Positions 1-9,931 of a DNA stretch of 64,000 nt are shown piece by piece (position 1 is the stretch's first letter; every line of letters starts with the position of its first letter). The notes under the pieces were generated by a model. It saw nothing but the letters and a program-made list of their open reading frames with translations, made no database searches and was not told where the DNA came from. Source of the stretch: an uncultured Clostridia bacterium (GTDB lineage: Bacteria > Bacillota > Clostridia > Oscillospirales > Acutalibacteraceae); NCBI GenBank assembly GCA_947589415.1, contig CANQBP010000006.1, forward strand, positions 23,944 to 87,943, in the 5' to 3' direction. Position numbers and translations under genes: made by a program.

Positions 1-724
1 TGCTGTCGTCACTTATTTCTCTTTTTAATCTCCTTATTATCTTCTTTTCAAGGCGTGATATATATGACTGAGATATTCCGAGCATATCGGCAACTTCCTT
101 TTGAGTATGGGCTTTTTTTCCGTTAAGTCCGAATCTCAGCTCCATTATTGAAAGTTCACGTTCATTAAGACGGTTTACAGCCTGCAAAAGCTGATTTTCT
201 TCCGATTCCTTTTCTATGCGCATATTCACCATGTCACTGTCACTTCCGAGTATATCGGCAATAAGCAGCTCATTTCCGTCATAATCCACATTAAGCGGTT
301 CATCAATGGAAATTTCATTTTTCTGCTGCGAACTCTTTCGCAAAAACATAAGTATTTCGTTTTCTATACAACGTGAAGCATAGGTTGCCAATTTTATACC
401 CTTTTCGGGACGGAATGTATTGACAGCCTTAATAAGACCTATCGTTCCTATTGATATAAGATCCTCAACACATAAATTCGGTGACTCAAATTTCTTTGCT
501 ATATAAACCACAAGCCTGAGATTATGCGTAATCAGCGGTTCTCTTGCACTTTCATCGCCGTTCTTGATACGCAGCATTATCTCATTCTCTTCCTCCGTTT
601 TAAGCGGCGGAGGAAGTGTTTCGGGGCCGTTTATGTAATATATCCCCTCTTTGCCCATTATCATCATACGCAGCTTTGCTAAACCGTTGACCGCCATATC
701 GGAAACTTTTTTCAATTTACTCAT
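1..724 (-). CDS. sigE: RNA polymerase sporulation sigma factor SigE (C-terminus cut by window edge)
   Basis: Mother-cell sigma factor of endospore formation, made as an inactive pro-protein. Translating the minus strand from the ATG at 724 gives about 241 codons with no stop before the window edge, so only the last residues are missing (SigE proteins are usually about 240 residues). The N-terminal leader before the sigma core matches a pro-sequence. Region 2 is seen as [13 protein letters not shown] and [16 protein letters not shown], and the region 4.2 helix-turn-helix as [13 protein letters not shown]. An AAAGGGG ribosome site precedes the ATG. The gene lies 71 bp downstream of spoIIGA, the classic spoIIG order, so the adjacent protease is expected to process it. 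Confidence 0.95.
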   Translation of the reverse strand, partial: MSKLKKVSDMAVNGLAKLRMMIMGKEGIYYINGPETLPPPLKTEEENEIMLRIKNGDESAREPLITHNLRLVVYIAKKFESPNLCVEDLISIGTIGLIKAVNTFRPEKGIKLATYASRCIENEILMFLRKSSQQKNEISIDEPLNVDYDGNELLIADILGSDSDMVNMRIEKESEENQLLQAVNRLNERELSIMELRFGLNGKKAHTQKEVADMLGISQSYISRLEKKIIRRLKREISDDS

Positions 725-795
725 ATCATACCCCTTTATGAAATAACCGCTCTGTTGTCTTGGATCACGATATACCCGCATTGACGAGCGTACCC

Positions 796-1641
796 TCACG
801 GAATAAGCTCTGCCGGTACAAGTGCATCAGCCTCCCCCACTATCCTGCCGTTCGGACATAGTGCAATATACGCAGAAACCTCATATTTCTTTCCCGCTGT
901 TTCAATACAGATATTGTCAACACGAAACGCAGCCATAACTCCCTCCCCGCCTACTGACGAATACGGTATCATTCTCATTCCGACCGGCATCTCCCCCAAC
1001 AGGTTTATATCCTTTAATTCGGGAAAATCCCCGAACAACTCCTGTTTAACAACTATTGCCATATCCCCCGAAAACGGTTCTTTCAAACCGTTGCCCGTAT
1101 CCAACTTACCCATACAGCTTATTTCTCTGTCATTATACCTGATTTTCAACACACAAGCGGTATCCCCTATATCCCCCCTTCCCGTTATCCGCATAATCAC
1201 TCTTAGAATAACATAGCAAACCAGTGTGGTTATAATGAGAGTGATCGGTGACATAGCTATATAAACGCTGCTGTTGCGTATCATTATGTTTTGCGGCGAA
1301 AACAACAGCCATATCGCTATCATAGCTCCGCAGTAACCGAAACTGATAAGAAAAAATGATGCCGCCGTTTTTATAAATCTTACCTTTTCAAGCGGTGCAA
1401 ATGCCGCAGCAACAACAATGCAGGCTGTCAGAAAACTGACTGCCATTGATAAGCCCGATGAAATCGGCGGCAAAAGAATTACAAACGATGATATTCCGCC
1501 GACTGCCGCACCTGCGACCAATCTTCGTCTTTTACAGTTTAAAGACATAAATTTTTTTACCGTTAGCAATATGACATAATCAATTACAAAATTAACACAA
1601 AAAAGTATGTCTATATATATTGTCTGCTCCAAGCCACTCAC
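796..1641 (-). CDS. spoIIGA: Sigma-E processing peptidase SpoIIGA
   Basis: Membrane aspartic protease that cleaves pro-SigE after signalling from the forespore. The N-terminal half holds about five hydrophobic segments. The C-terminal half contains the aspartyl protease motif [11 protein letters not shown], in which the Asp is catalytic. It lies directly upstream of sigE. The frame is open from a TTG at 1662, but the AAAGGGGG ribosome site overlaps that stretch, so the GTG at 1641 (about 281 residues) is the likelier start. Paired with sigE, it shows that the organism has an endospore programme. Confidence 0.92.
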   Translation of the reverse strand: MSGLEQTIYIDILFCVNFVIDYVILLTVKKFMSLNCKRRRLVAGAAVGGISSFVILLPPISSGLSMAVSFLTACIVVAAAFAPLEKVRFIKTAASFFLISFGYCGAMIAIWLLFSPQNIMIRNSSVYIAMSPITLIITTLVCYVILRVIMRITGRGDIGDTACVLKIRYNDREISCMGKLDTGNGLKEPFSGDMAIVVKQELFGDFPELKDINLLGEMPVGMRMIPYSSVGGEGVMAAFRVDNICIETAGKKYEVSAYIALCPNGRIVGEADALVPAELIP

Positions 1642-1746
1642 TCTCCCCCTTTCCACTGACAAAAATATGATAACACAAGGAAAGCGAATAATTTGTCTGT
1701 AATCAATTTAACTCCGTTTAAACCAAAAAATCGGAAATAACCGCAC

Positions 1747-1785
1747 GGGGTGTTTTTTTTAGGTCATTTTTTACACAAACACCCC
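1747..1785 (-). terminator. Inverted repeat downstream of ndoA, possible terminator
   Basis: A perfect 9-bp inverted repeat, GGGGTGTTT at 1747-1755 and AAACACCCC at 1777-1785, has a 21-nt A/T-rich loop. It follows the ndoA stop and precedes spoIIGA. There is no clean U-tract after it on the minus strand, so the terminator call is tentative; a regulatory site for the sporulation operon is an alternative. Confidence 0.4.
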
Positions 1786-1820
1786 TGCTAAACAATTATT
1801 GCGGCTCTAAGGATTTTCAA

Positions 1821-2192
1821 TCATGTTGCAGATCTGTGTACATTTTCGGCAGCAAGACCGAAACTGATTGACAATGCCTCGTCAACCTTATACATATCAT
1901 AGGGACTAAGACTTCCCATCTTTTCCTTGAGGCGGGTTTTGTCTATTGTTCTTATCTGCTCAAGCAGCACGACCGAATCCTTAGCAAGACCGCTGTGGTC
2001 TGCATACAGCTTAATATGGGTTGGCAGTTTTGCTTTTGATCCTCTGCTCGTAATAGCTGCCGCTATTACAGTCGGACTGTATCTGTTTCCTATATTATTC
2101 TGTATTATCAGTACCGGACGTATTCCGCCCTGCTCCGAACCTACAACGGGACTCAGATCTGCATAATAAATATCTCCTCGTCTGACCAGCAT
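1821..2192 (-). CDS. ndoA: MazF/EndoA-family endoribonuclease toxin
   Basis: 123 residues, the usual length of Firmicutes EndoA/MazF mRNA interferases, which cut single-stranded RNA at specific short motifs. The N-terminus [19 protein letters not shown] and the following [11 protein letters not shown] are family signatures; the Arg in GGIRPVLI and the Thr/Ser in AAITS belong to the active-site region. The toxin is normally preceded by a small ribbon-helix-helix antitoxin, but the 350 bp upstream hold no convincing antitoxin gene. In many Firmicutes the gene follows alr; here its neighbours are spoIIGA downstream and a pseudouridine synthase upstream. Confidence 0.9.
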   Translation of the reverse strand: MLVRRGDIYYADLSPVVGSEQGGIRPVLIIQNNIGNRYSPTVIAAAITSRGSKAKLPTHIKLYADHSGLAKDSVVLLEQIRTIDKTRLKEKMGSLSPYDMYKVDEALSISFGLAAENVHRSAT

Positions 2193-2489
2193 AGCTTTTC
2201 ACGCTCCGAATTTTTTATTTTTTGTACCGATAATAATATTTTGTCCCTCACGAACAAAAATAATCACTGCCTACGAATTCGGCACACTATATATTATTCA
2301 AAATTCATATCGTTTGAGCCTGCATAATTATTTCCAAAATTTATGTATCTCCGCTTTCGACAAATATTTTTTTATCGCCTCCTTTACATCAATGCACCGT
2401 CCGTAAGCCTTGATATATTTTAATATATGCTGATACGTTATCTTTAAGAACCGTACCCGCCCATAAATTTATTAAATCCATACAAAAAG
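2193..2489 (-). other. Intergenic region upstream of ndoA
   Basis: No ATG-initiated gene of useful size is seen on either strand. On the minus strand a 40-codon open stretch without a usual start runs from about 2453 to 2330 and ends in a TAA; an AAGGAGG sits inside it near 2378-2384. The ribosome site of ndoA (GGAGCG) lies at the low-coordinate end. No antitoxin-like ribbon-helix-helix sequence was recognised. Confidence 0.5.
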
Positions 2490-2530
2490 CACAAGCTGTC
2501 ATATCGGTTTGTTATATCCGATATGACAGC
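2484..2530 (-). terminator. Rho-independent terminator after the pseudouridine synthase gene
   Basis: A perfect 13-bp stem, GCTGTCATATCGG at 2495-2507 and its complement at 2518-2530, has a 10-nt loop. On the minus strand it is followed by a T-rich stretch (TTGTGCTTTTTG). It begins 13 bp beyond the stop codon of the 2543-3397 gene. Confidence 0.85.
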
Positions 2531-2542
2531 CTCACTGTCCTG

Positions 2543-3397
2543 CTATATGCATTTTACTTCTTTAAAAAAGTTTATATCATTACGTACAGTTAATTCTTTA
2601 CCGCTTTCGGGGTGTATAAAGCGTATTTCCCCGCAATGCAGACATTGACGAGGGAACTTTTCGGTACTTCCCCCATACATATCGTCACCTGCGAGCGGGT
2701 GACCCTTACATGAAAAATGCGCCCTTATCTGATGTGTTCGTCCGGTTTCAAGACGTATTTCAAGAAGTGTATATTCGTCATTATAATTTTTTACGGCTTT
2801 GTAGTGGGTTACTGCCCTCACACCTCCCTCTCCGATCTCCCGTTGAATCCCATGTCCTTCTTTCAAACGGAGCGGTTCGTCTATTGTTCCGCTGCCTTCA
2901 ATTCTGCCCTCACACAATGCAAAATACAGTTTTTCCGTATGATTTTTCAAAAATGCGGCGGCATAGGCATTTTTTGCGGAAAGTACAAGCCCCGATGTAT
3001 CCTTATCAAGTCTGTTGATAACACGGAATATATAATTTTCACCCTTATTCAATGCATGAAAAGCAGCGGCATTTGCAAGCGTATCAAGTTTGTGGTCTTT
3101 TACCGGATGTACCGGCATATGAGGCGGTTTATTAAATATTATAATTTGGTCGTCCTCATATACTACCTCAACAGGCAAATCAACGGGTTCGATGTACATA
3201 TGGTCTTTGGGAAAATTAAGATCTATAATATCGCCGGCACGGAGTATGTCTATGCTGCGAATATGTTCACCGTTACGGGTAATCCCCATTTCTGTCCTTT
3301 TCAGTTTTGTAAGCGTCCTTGCCGATACCGAGCAATGCTTTCTCAAAAAGTCCTTTACACATATACGATCAAGTTCTACGGGAACGGTAAATCTCAT
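2543..3397 (-). CDS. RluA-family pseudouridine synthase
   Basis: 284 residues, typical for single-protein RluA/RluD-type enzymes that convert uridines in rRNA or tRNA to pseudouridine. An S4-like RNA-binding segment occupies about residues 15-60. The catalytic motif NRLDKDTSGLVLSAKN, with the active-site Asp, lies near residue 135, and the downstream ETGRTHQIRAHF motif is also diagnostic. The start ATG overlaps the stop of the upstream HAD gene as ATGA, implying translational coupling. The exact RNA position modified cannot be told from sequence. Confidence 0.9.
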   Translation of the reverse strand: MRFTVPVELDRICVKDFLRKHCSVSARTLTKLKRTEMGITRNGEHIRSIDILRAGDIIDLNFPKDHMYIEPVDLPVEVVYEDDQIIIFNKPPHMPVHPVKDHKLDTLANAAAFHALNKGENYIFRVINRLDKDTSGLVLSAKNAYAAAFLKNHTEKLYFALCEGRIEGSGTIDEPLRLKEGHGIQREIGEGGVRAVTHYKAVKNYNDEYTLLEIRLETGRTHQIRAHFSCKGHPLAGDDMYGGSTEKFPRQCLHCGEIRFIHPESGKELTVRNDINFFKEVKCI

Positions 3398-4092
3398 ATC
3401 ATGCCCTCCATAGAAATATCCTTTATTTCAATAAGGCGGTTTATTCTGTAATCGCACAAGCTGTTTGGCATTTCTATCAGGTTATTCGGATCATAAATAC
3501 AAGTTTTAAGTCCCGCATTTTTCCCGCCCTGCATATCGGCCGTGAGCGAATCACCGACAACGATAATTTTTTCCTTGTCTTTTTCGTCCGTGTCTGCGAG
3601 GACATAATCAAAAAATTCTTTCATGGGTTTCTGAAATCCTGCCTCTTCGGAAGTATAAATTTTTTTTATAAAACCCGTTATATTCGTTTCGCTAAAACGC
3701 CCTCTCTGTACGGTTTTAAATCCGTTAGTTATTATGTATATATCAAATATACCGGATAATTCTTTCAGTGCTTCATATACACCGTCTATAAGCACACCCT
3801 GCCTTGAAAGCTGAAAAATATATTCATCTGCCAGCTCGGAAGTATTTTTAAAACCGTTAAAACATTTTTCGGTAAGCTCTTTAAAACGTTGTATTCTAAG
3901 CTCCGAACGTGTTGTTTTATTCTGCTCAAGCTCTTTCCATAGCCTGTCGTTAATAACACAGAAATTTTTGTATACACGTTCATTAAACTTCAAGCCGAAA
4001 CTTTCGACCGTATTTTTCAAAGCATTATATTCACACACCGGAAAATCAAAAATAGTATTATCAGCATCCATAAGAATAGTTGTAAATTTCAT
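3394..4092 (-). CDS. HAD-superfamily phosphatase, YjjG/YfnB-like
   Basis: About 232 residues from the ATG at 4092, which has a GGGGGGAT ribosome site 11 bp upstream; the frame is open to 4113 but that TTG lies inside the ribosome site. HAD motif I is LMDADNTIFDF (nucleophile and acid Asp), motif II is IITNG, and motifs III/IV are FQKP and VVGDSLTADM. The overall pattern is closest to YjjG-type nucleotidases that dephosphorylate pyrimidine nucleoside monophosphates, but substrate cannot be assigned firmly. It is coupled to the following pseudouridine synthase by a 4-bp overlap. Confidence 0.85.
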   Translation of the reverse strand: MKFTTILMDADNTIFDFPVCEYNALKNTVESFGLKFNERVYKNFCVINDRLWKELEQNKTTRSELRIQRFKELTEKCFNGFKNTSELADEYIFQLSRQGVLIDGVYEALKELSGIFDIYIITNGFKTVQRGRFSETNITGFIKKIYTSEEAGFQKPMKEFFDYVLADTDEKDKEKIIVVGDSLTADMQGGKNAGLKTCIYDPNNLIEMPNSLCDYRINRLIEIKDISMEGMI

Positions 4093-4111
4093 AAAACCGA
4101 CAAATCCCCCC

Positions 4112-4165
4112 AAAGCAAAAGGACTCCCGCAAAACGCATATCAAAATGCCCGTGCGGAAGTCTTT
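4112..4165 (-). terminator. Terminator after clpX
   Basis: Stem GACTCCCGCA (4122-4131) pairs with TGCGGAAGTC (4153-4162) with one G-U pair. On the minus strand it is followed by CCTTTTGCTTT, and on the plus strand by CTTTTT, so it could work in both directions. It separates clpX from the HAD gene. Confidence 0.65.
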
Positions 4166-4238
4166 TTATCTGTCTTATATCAACGTATCCGTTCAAATAA
4201 ACCCGCACATTATTTTAACAGTATTTTCGCTGTCGCAA

Positions 4239-5540
4239 TCAAGCGGGGTCACGTTTAATTTTTTGTCTTGCCGATTTTGTTGTTGTGACCTTGCGTGTCC
4301 TATGCTTATTTTTTATGCGCTCAACAACAGGTTCGCCATCTCCTCTTGCAGCCTCGGCAGTTATTATTATCTTGGATATCGTTTCGTCCGAGGGTGCTTC
4401 ATACATGAGGTTTTTAAGAAGTTCCTCCATGATCGAACGCAGTCCCCTCGCTCCGGTATGACGCTCTATCGCCTTTTTTGCTATCTCAAGCAACGCACCC
4501 TCACCAAAAACAAGACTTACATCATCTAATTCAAAAAGTTTTGTATATTGTTTGACAAGAGAATTTTTAGGCTCTTCAAGAATACGCACAAGCGCATTTT
4601 CATCAAGACCGTTAAGTGCGGTAACTACGGGAAGTCTGCCGACGAGTTCCGGTATCAGTCCGAACCTGACAAGATCCTGCGGTATGACGTCCTGCATCCA
4701 ACTTGTCGTATCAAGTTCAGTTTTTGCCTTGACTTCAGCATTAAATCCGAGTGTGGAAGATCCCAGCCGTTTTTCGACCGTTTTCTCAAGACCGTCAAAA
4801 GCTCCTCCGCATATAAACAGAATATTCGATGTGTCGATCTGTATAAATTCCTGATTGGGGTGTTTTCTCCCGCCGTTCGGGGGAACATTTGAAACAGTCC
4901 CTTCAAGTATTTTAAGAAGAGCCTGCTGAACTCCCTCTCCGCTGACATCTCGTGTTATGGAGGGATTTTCGGACTTTCTTGCTATCTTATCTATTTCATC
5001 AACATAGATAATACCACGCTCGGCTCTTGCCACATCATAATCAGCAGCCTGTATAAGACGAAGAAGAATATTTTCCACATCTTCGCCAACATAGCCGGCC
5101 TCGGTAAGCGTTGTAGCATCAGCAATAGCAAACGGAACATCAAGTATCTTCGCAAGCGTTTGGGCAAGAAGTGTCTTTCCCACACCCGACGGCCCGAGCA
5201 AAAGAATATTGCTTTTGTTGAGAACGACATCGTCATCATCATGGTAATTGATTCTTTTATAATGATTATATACAGATACCGAAAGCGATATTTTCGCTTC
5301 TTCCTGACCTATAACATATTCATCAAGCAGGTTCTTAATTTCCATCGGCTTCGGTAATTCGCCCAAATCAATGAAAAACTCATCGTCCATTTCTTCTTCT
5401 TTAAGAATATCATTACAGGCAGCAACACATTCATCACAAATATATGCTCCCGCACCCTGTATAATTCGACCTACAAGTTCCTGCGATTTCCCGCAGAAAG
5501 AGCAGACCACTCTTCTTTTGCTATCGTCCTTATTCGACAT
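4239..5540 (-). CDS. clpX: ATP-dependent Clp protease ATP-binding subunit ClpX
   Basis: 433 residues, normal for ClpX, the AAA+ unfoldase that feeds substrates to ClpP. The N-terminal zinc finger is CSFCGK...CDEC. Walker A is GPSGVGKT, Walker B is [10 protein letters not shown], and the GYVGEDV pore loop is present. The C-terminal region carries GARGLRSI (sensor 2). The ATG at 5540 is chosen because AAGGAG lies 8 bp upstream; an in-frame GTG two codons earlier is less likely. It is the last gene of tig-clpP-clpX, 12 bp after clpP. Confidence 0.97.
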   Translation of the reverse strand: MSNKDDSKRRVVCSFCGKSQELVGRIIQGAGAYICDECVAACNDILKEEEMDDEFFIDLGELPKPMEIKNLLDEYVIGQEEAKISLSVSVYNHYKRINYHDDDDVVLNKSNILLLGPSGVGKTLLAQTLAKILDVPFAIADATTLTEAGYVGEDVENILLRLIQAADYDVARAERGIIYVDEIDKIARKSENPSITRDVSGEGVQQALLKILEGTVSNVPPNGGRKHPNQEFIQIDTSNILFICGGAFDGLEKTVEKRLGSSTLGFNAEVKAKTELDTTSWMQDVIPQDLVRFGLIPELVGRLPVVTALNGLDENALVRILEEPKNSLVKQYTKLFELDDVSLVFGEGALLEIAKKAIERHTGARGLRSIMEELLKNLMYEAPSDETISKIIITAEAARGDGEPVVERIKNKHRTRKVTTTKSARQKIKRDPA

Positions 5541-5552
5541 TTGCACAGCTCC

Positions 5553-6134
5553 TTATCGTTGTGTAATCACCTTATCAATAAGACCGTATTCAAGAGCCTG
5601 CTGAGCAGTCATGAAATTATCACGCTCGGTATCTCTTGCTATCACCTCAAGCGGCTGTCCGGTATTTTTAGAAAGAATTTCATTGAGCTTTTTCTTTGTC
5701 TGTACAATATGATCCGCATGAATCATAATATCCGTTGCCTGACCTTGAGCGCCGCCGCTCGGCTGATGAATCATAATGTCACTGTTCGGGAGAGCGAAAC
5801 GCTTTCCCTTTGTACCTGCCGCAAGAAGAAATGCGCCCATGCTTGCAGCCATACCCATACATATTGTAGACACATCACATTTTATATACTGCATTGTATC
5901 ATAAATCGCCATACCGTCCGTTACAGAACCTCCCGGACTGTTTATATAAAGACTTATGTCCTTTGTTGAATCCTGTCCCTCAAGGAAAAGAAGCTGCGCG
6001 ACAACAAGACTCGCCGTTACATTGTTCACTTCCTCGGTGAGCATTATTATTCTGTCATTAAGAAGTCTTGAATAAATATCGTACGAACGTTCTCCTCTGT
6101 TCGTCTGTTCAATTACATAAGGTACCAATGCCAT
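5553..6134 (-). CDS. clpP: ATP-dependent Clp protease proteolytic subunit ClpP
   Basis: 193 residues from the ATG at 6134 (GGGGG ribosome site upstream), typical ClpP length. The catalytic Ser lies in [11 protein letters not shown], the His in MIHQPSGG and the Asp in TERDNFMT. It forms the tetradecameric protease chamber used by ClpX. The N-terminus [22 protein letters not shown] is characteristic. It is co-transcribed with tig upstream and clpX downstream. Confidence 0.97.
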   Translation of the reverse strand: MALVPYVIEQTNRGERSYDIYSRLLNDRIIMLTEEVNNVTASLVVAQLLFLEGQDSTKDISLYINSPGGSVTDGMAIYDTMQYIKCDVSTICMGMAASMGAFLLAAGTKGKRFALPNSDIMIHQPSGGAQGQATDIMIHADHIVQTKKKLNEILSKNTGQPLEVIARDTERDNFMTAQQALEYGLIDKVITQR

Positions 6135-6206
6135 AATAAATAACCCCCGTTTCACTAATTTTATATTTAACAGTATATTTATATTTTATTCAGCTTTAAG
6201 AAATAC

Positions 6207-7496
6207 TCAAGCCTCTGTTTTCTCCACGGCATTTTCTTTAACAAAATTCATAGCCTTATCCGCTTCTATATCCCTTGCTATATCTTTGCTGTCAAAAGCC
6301 GCTTTTACTCTTGAAATATCAGCCTTGTAACTTTCCGCAAGCTCATTATACTTATTCTCTATATCCTCTTCACTTGCTTTCAGTCCCTCAAGCTCTGCTA
6401 TCTTTCTGAGGGCAAGTCCTACTTTTACCTGCGACTCCGCTCTGCTGCGGTATGTGTCACGGAGCTTTTCTTCCGTTAAGCCCGTAAACTGCATATAGGT
6501 CTCCAAATTAAGACCCTGCGAACGCAAATTCATCGAAAATTCGTCAATTATACCGTCAATACGGTTTTCAAACATAGCTTCGGGTATCTCAGCCTCAAGA
6601 AGTTCACCGAGCTTCTCCGCAATCTGACCTTCCTTATTATTTTCAGCTTCTTTCTTGCGTGATTCTTCGAGCTTTATTTTAAGATCAGCCTTATATTCGT
6701 CAACCGTATCAAATTCGCTTACATCTTTAACAAACTCATCGTCAACATCAGGAAGTTCATGCATCTTTATCTCATGCAGCTTTATTTCAAACTGTACTGC
6801 TTTGCCCTTGAGTTCATCTGCCTGATAATCCTCCGGGAATGTTACATCAATTGTAAACTCTTCTCCCGACTTATGTCCTATGATCTGCTCCTCAAAACCG
6901 GGAATGAATGCACCGCTGCCTATTGTAAGGCTGTAATTTTCGGCAGAACCTCCGTCGAATGCTTCGCCGTCAAGAATACCCTTAAAATCTATAACGACAA
7001 CGTCATCATTCTCTGCTGCCCTGTCCTCAACGGTAACAAGACGGCTGTTTCTCTTTTGTATTCTTTTTAATTCCTCCTCAACATCTTCTTCCGTTATCTC
7101 AAGAGAAGTGGGAGTAAATTCTATACCCTTATAGTCTTTGATTGAAACTTCGGGTTCAACTGTAATTACCGCTTTAAGCACAACACCGTCTTTGTCGGCT
7201 TTCTCGATATCAAGATCAACATGATCTCTGACTATATCAAGACCTGCTTCATTTGCAGCATCAACAATAGCGGCAGGATAAAGATCCTTTATAGCGTCCT
7301 CATAGAAAACTCCCTCACCGTATGTTTTTTCAATAAGTCTTCTCGGAGCCTTACCCTTGCGGAATCCCGGAATAGTAATATTTTTTGACTGTCTTTTATA
7401 TACAGCCTCTACCGCTTTCATAAAGGTTTCGCCGTCTATTTCAACAACGAGTTCATAGCGATTTGTTTCCACCTTGTTTGATGATTTAAGTGTCAT
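6207..7496 (-). CDS. tig: Trigger factor (ribosome-associated chaperone/PPIase)
   Basis: 429 residues from the ATG at 7496, which has GGAGG 9 bp upstream. The reading frame is open further upstream but without a good start. The ribosome-binding signature GFRKGKAPR lies near residue 45. The central FKBP-type domain (about 150-240) includes VVIDFKG and GAFIPGFEE, and the helical C-terminal chaperone domain follows. It binds nascent chains at the ribosome exit tunnel. The tig-clpP-clpX order joins folding and degradation in one operon behind a strong promoter. Confidence 0.96.
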   Translation of the reverse strand: MTLKSSNKVETNRYELVVEIDGETFMKAVEAVYKRQSKNITIPGFRKGKAPRRLIEKTYGEGVFYEDAIKDLYPAAIVDAANEAGLDIVRDHVDLDIEKADKDGVVLKAVITVEPEVSIKDYKGIEFTPTSLEITEEDVEEELKRIQKRNSRLVTVEDRAAENDDVVVIDFKGILDGEAFDGGSAENYSLTIGSGAFIPGFEEQIIGHKSGEEFTIDVTFPEDYQADELKGKAVQFEIKLHEIKMHELPDVDDEFVKDVSEFDTVDEYKADLKIKLEESRKKEAENNKEGQIAEKLGELLEAEIPEAMFENRIDGIIDEFSMNLRSQGLNLETYMQFTGLTEEKLRDTYRSRAESQVKVGLALRKIAELEGLKASEEDIENKYNELAESYKADISRVKAAFDSKDIARDIEADKAMNFVKENAVEKTEA

Positions 7497-7609
7497 TTTA
7501 TTTTCCTCCATAGCGGAGCAACCGCTCCTTGATTTTTTTGGTTCATACACCACGTCCGCCCCAATGCATCCAATCATTATAAATGAAATCAATAGGGCAA
7601 ACTGCTTTA

Positions 7610-7638
7610 ATTATAATATAGCAATGACTGATAGTCAA
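7610..7638 (-). promoter_or_regulatory. Sigma-A type promoter of tig-clpP-clpX
   Basis: TTGACT (7633-7638) and TATAAT (7610-7615) on the minus strand, with exactly 17 bp between, lie about 115 bp upstream of the tig start codon. Confidence 0.88.
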
Positions 7639-7694
7639 GCATAATTTACGTACAAAATTAAAAAGTACCGTAATTTGACACATATTTTTGTCTG

Positions 7695-8384
7695 TCACAA
7701 TACTGCAAGGGGCATAAACCCGAGTCTGTCGCAGGCAATAAGTTCATATCTTATTCCTTCGCATTCACCCGTAAATGCTCTTTTCGCAGCATTCCTTCCG
7801 TGTACATGTCCGTAAAAGCACTTTCTTATATTATATTCCTTCAGCACATCGGTTATCTCTTTACATTCCATATTATTATATATGGGGGGATAATGCAGAA
7901 AAACTATCGGACTGTATCCTGCTTTTACAGCCGGTTCTATTGATAATTTCAGCCTGCCGACCTCACGCATGAGGATTTTCATATCGGCATCGGTTTCGGC
8001 ATCATAGAACCAGCCCCTTGTACCGCAAAGTGCAAGTCCGTCCGCAACATAGTAATTATTATGCAGAACAGAAATAGTATCAAACCCGTTTTGTGCAAAA
8101 AACTTATCCGTTTTGGACTTTGTTGTCCACCAAAAATCGTGGTTGCCTTTCAAAATGATTTTTTTGCCGTTCAGCTTATTTATAAAATCAAAATCCTTGC
8201 GGGCATCATTTATATCCGCAGCCCAAGAGATATCCCCTGCAATTACCACGGTATCATTATCGGTTATCAGCTTCTGCCAATTTTTTTGTATTCTCTCCAC
8301 ATAATTATTCCAGCCTTCAAACACCTCCATCGGTTTATCCGTTCCGAGCGAAAGATGTAAATCGGCAATAGCATATACTGACAT
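7695..8384 (-). CDS. Calcineurin-like metallophosphoesterase
   Basis: About 229 residues. The binuclear-metal motifs of the calcineurin-like fold are all visible: AIADLHLS at the N-terminus, VIAGDISWA, LKGNHDFWW and the C-terminal FYGHVHGRN. The substrate is unknown; this compact type is found widely in Firmicutes. The ATG at 8384 overlaps the end of thrC region by a few bases (an in-frame TTG at 8390 is possible), so it is probably translated by coupling with thrC. Confidence 0.88.
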   Translation of the reverse strand: MSVYAIADLHLSLGTDKPMEVFEGWNNYVERIQKNWQKLITDNDTVVIAGDISWAADINDARKDFDFINKLNGKKIILKGNHDFWWTTKSKTDKFFAQNGFDTISVLHNNYYVADGLALCGTRGWFYDAETDADMKILMREVGRLKLSIEPAVKAGYSPIVFLHYPPIYNNMECKEITDVLKEYNIRKCFYGHVHGRNAAKRAFTGECEGIRYELIACDRLGFMPLAVL

Positions 8385-8386
8385 AA

Positions 8387-9892
8387 TCAAACTATTGAAA
8401 GGCTTTCAAGGACGGTTTTCGCCATATCATCAACTTCACATTCAAAAGAAAACCGTTCTTTCGCATTTTTAAGAGCCGCAAGAGGTGCGGGAACAGCCGT
8501 ATTTGTCTTTGCCGAAAGCTCATCAGTCATAGCAAATTCATCTTCGGGAAGCCTTTCATCAACAACAGATTCAAGAACGGCTTTTGCAAATTTATACGGA
8601 CTTGCGGTCGATGCTATAACTGTCGGTGTTTTATCACCCGTTTGCTCAACATACTGACCGTACACATTAACTGCAACGGCAGTATGTGTATCACACAAGT
8701 AATTATCTTTCTTATAAAGCTCACCTATTGTTTTTTGTGTATTCTCATCATCGCAGCAGCCGCCCCAGAAATATTTATCAAGCTCTGCCTTAATATTGCC
8801 GTCTACCGTATAAGCACCGTTTTCATTAAGTGATTTCATAAGTTCCGCTACCTTGACATCATCTTCACCGGTAAGATGATAAAGAAGTCTTTCAAGATTG
8901 CTTGATACCAGAATATCCATAGAGGGAGAAATTGTAGTATAGAATTTCCTTTTCTTATCGTATGTTCCGGTTCTTATAAAGTCTGTAAGCACATTGTTTG
9001 AATTTGAGGCACATATAAATTTACTTATCGGAAGTCCCATTTTCATTGCATAGAATGAAGCAAGTATGTTGCCGAAATTACCCGTGGGAACCGCAACATT
9101 GATCTTATCACCGAGATTTATTCTTCCCGCATTTAACATATCGCAATAAGCAGAGAAGTAATATACCACCTGCGGAAGAAGTCTGCCCCAGTTGATTGAA
9201 TTTGCACTTGAAAAAAGCATATTGTTTTCGGCAAGTTTTTTCTTTATTTCGGGATCCGTAAATATTTTCTTAACTCCCGTCTGCGCATCGTCAAAGTTAC
9301 CCTTTATGGCTATAACATTTACATTATTGCCCTTTTGCGTTGCCATTTGTCTTTTTTGCATCGGCGAAACACCGTCTACGGGGTAGAATACAATAATTTT
9401 CGTTCCGTCAACATCTTTAAATCCCTCAAGCGCAGCCTTGCCCGTGTCACCGCTTGTTGCAACAAGTATTACCGCCTCTTTCCCGTCATATGTCTTTTTA
9501 ACGGATTTTGTCAACAGATGCGGAAGTATTTGAAGAGCCATATCCTTAAATGCAGATGTAGGACCGTGCCAAAGCTCAAGCAAAGCCATTTTCTTTTCGC
9601 CGCTGTCTATATAAGAAATCGGAGCCGGATTTTCCGAACCGAATTTTTCAGATGTATATGCCGCATCGACACTTTCGTTAATCTCCTGTTCGGTAAAATC
9701 CGAAAGAAAATCGGAAAAAATCCTTTTTGCCCTGCCCTTGTAATCGACCTGTGCAAGAGCCTTTATGTCGTCAAGCGTATATTTCGGGAGTGACTGCGGC
9801 ACAAATAATCCGCCCTCCTCGGAAATACCCTGAGCTATCGCCTGCGAAGCAGAAACGACCTTATTCTTATCCCTCGTGCTGTTGTAATTCAT
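8387..9892 (-). CDS. thrC: Threonine synthase
   Basis: About 501 residues, the long bacterial form. It converts O-phosphohomoserine to threonine using PLP. The N-terminus NYNSTRDKNKVVSASQAI and GLFVPQSLP are typical, the PLP-binding Lys lies in SAFKDMALQ, and the phosphate-cup stretch is ATSGDTGKAAL. The ATG at 9892 follows AGAAGGAA; an ATG two codons earlier lies too close to it. It sits 40 bp downstream of the dipeptidase gene with no terminator between. Confidence 0.96.
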   Translation of the reverse strand: MNYNSTRDKNKVVSASQAIAQGISEEGGLFVPQSLPKYTLDDIKALAQVDYKGRAKRIFSDFLSDFTEQEINESVDAAYTSEKFGSENPAPISYIDSGEKKMALLELWHGPTSAFKDMALQILPHLLTKSVKKTYDGKEAVILVATSGDTGKAALEGFKDVDGTKIIVFYPVDGVSPMQKRQMATQKGNNVNVIAIKGNFDDAQTGVKKIFTDPEIKKKLAENNMLFSSANSINWGRLLPQVVYYFSAYCDMLNAGRINLGDKINVAVPTGNFGNILASFYAMKMGLPISKFICASNSNNVLTDFIRTGTYDKKRKFYTTISPSMDILVSSNLERLLYHLTGEDDVKVAELMKSLNENGAYTVDGNIKAELDKYFWGGCCDDENTQKTIGELYKKDNYLCDTHTAVAVNVYGQYVEQTGDKTPTVIASTASPYKFAKAVLESVVDERLPEDEFAMTDELSAKTNTAVPAPLAALKNAKERFSFECEVDDMAKTVLESLSIV

Positions 9893-9931
9893 AAACATTT
9901 CCTTCTTTCTTTTATTTTATTGAAATCGGCT

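Noticed and set aside
1663..1745. Spo0A boxes and a promoter for spoIIGA
   Set aside because: No convincing TTGTCGAA-type site or -10/-35 pair was found in this stretch by eye.
2330..2453. Open stretch upstream of ndoA as a hidden antitoxin
   Set aside because: It has no ATG, GTG or TTG start at a suitable position and no similarity to ribbon-helix-helix antitoxins.
2717..3451. Plus-strand open frame of 244 codons
   Set aside because: It lies opposite the pseudouridine synthase gene, which has clear motifs; the plus frame has no ribosome site and no recognisable domain.
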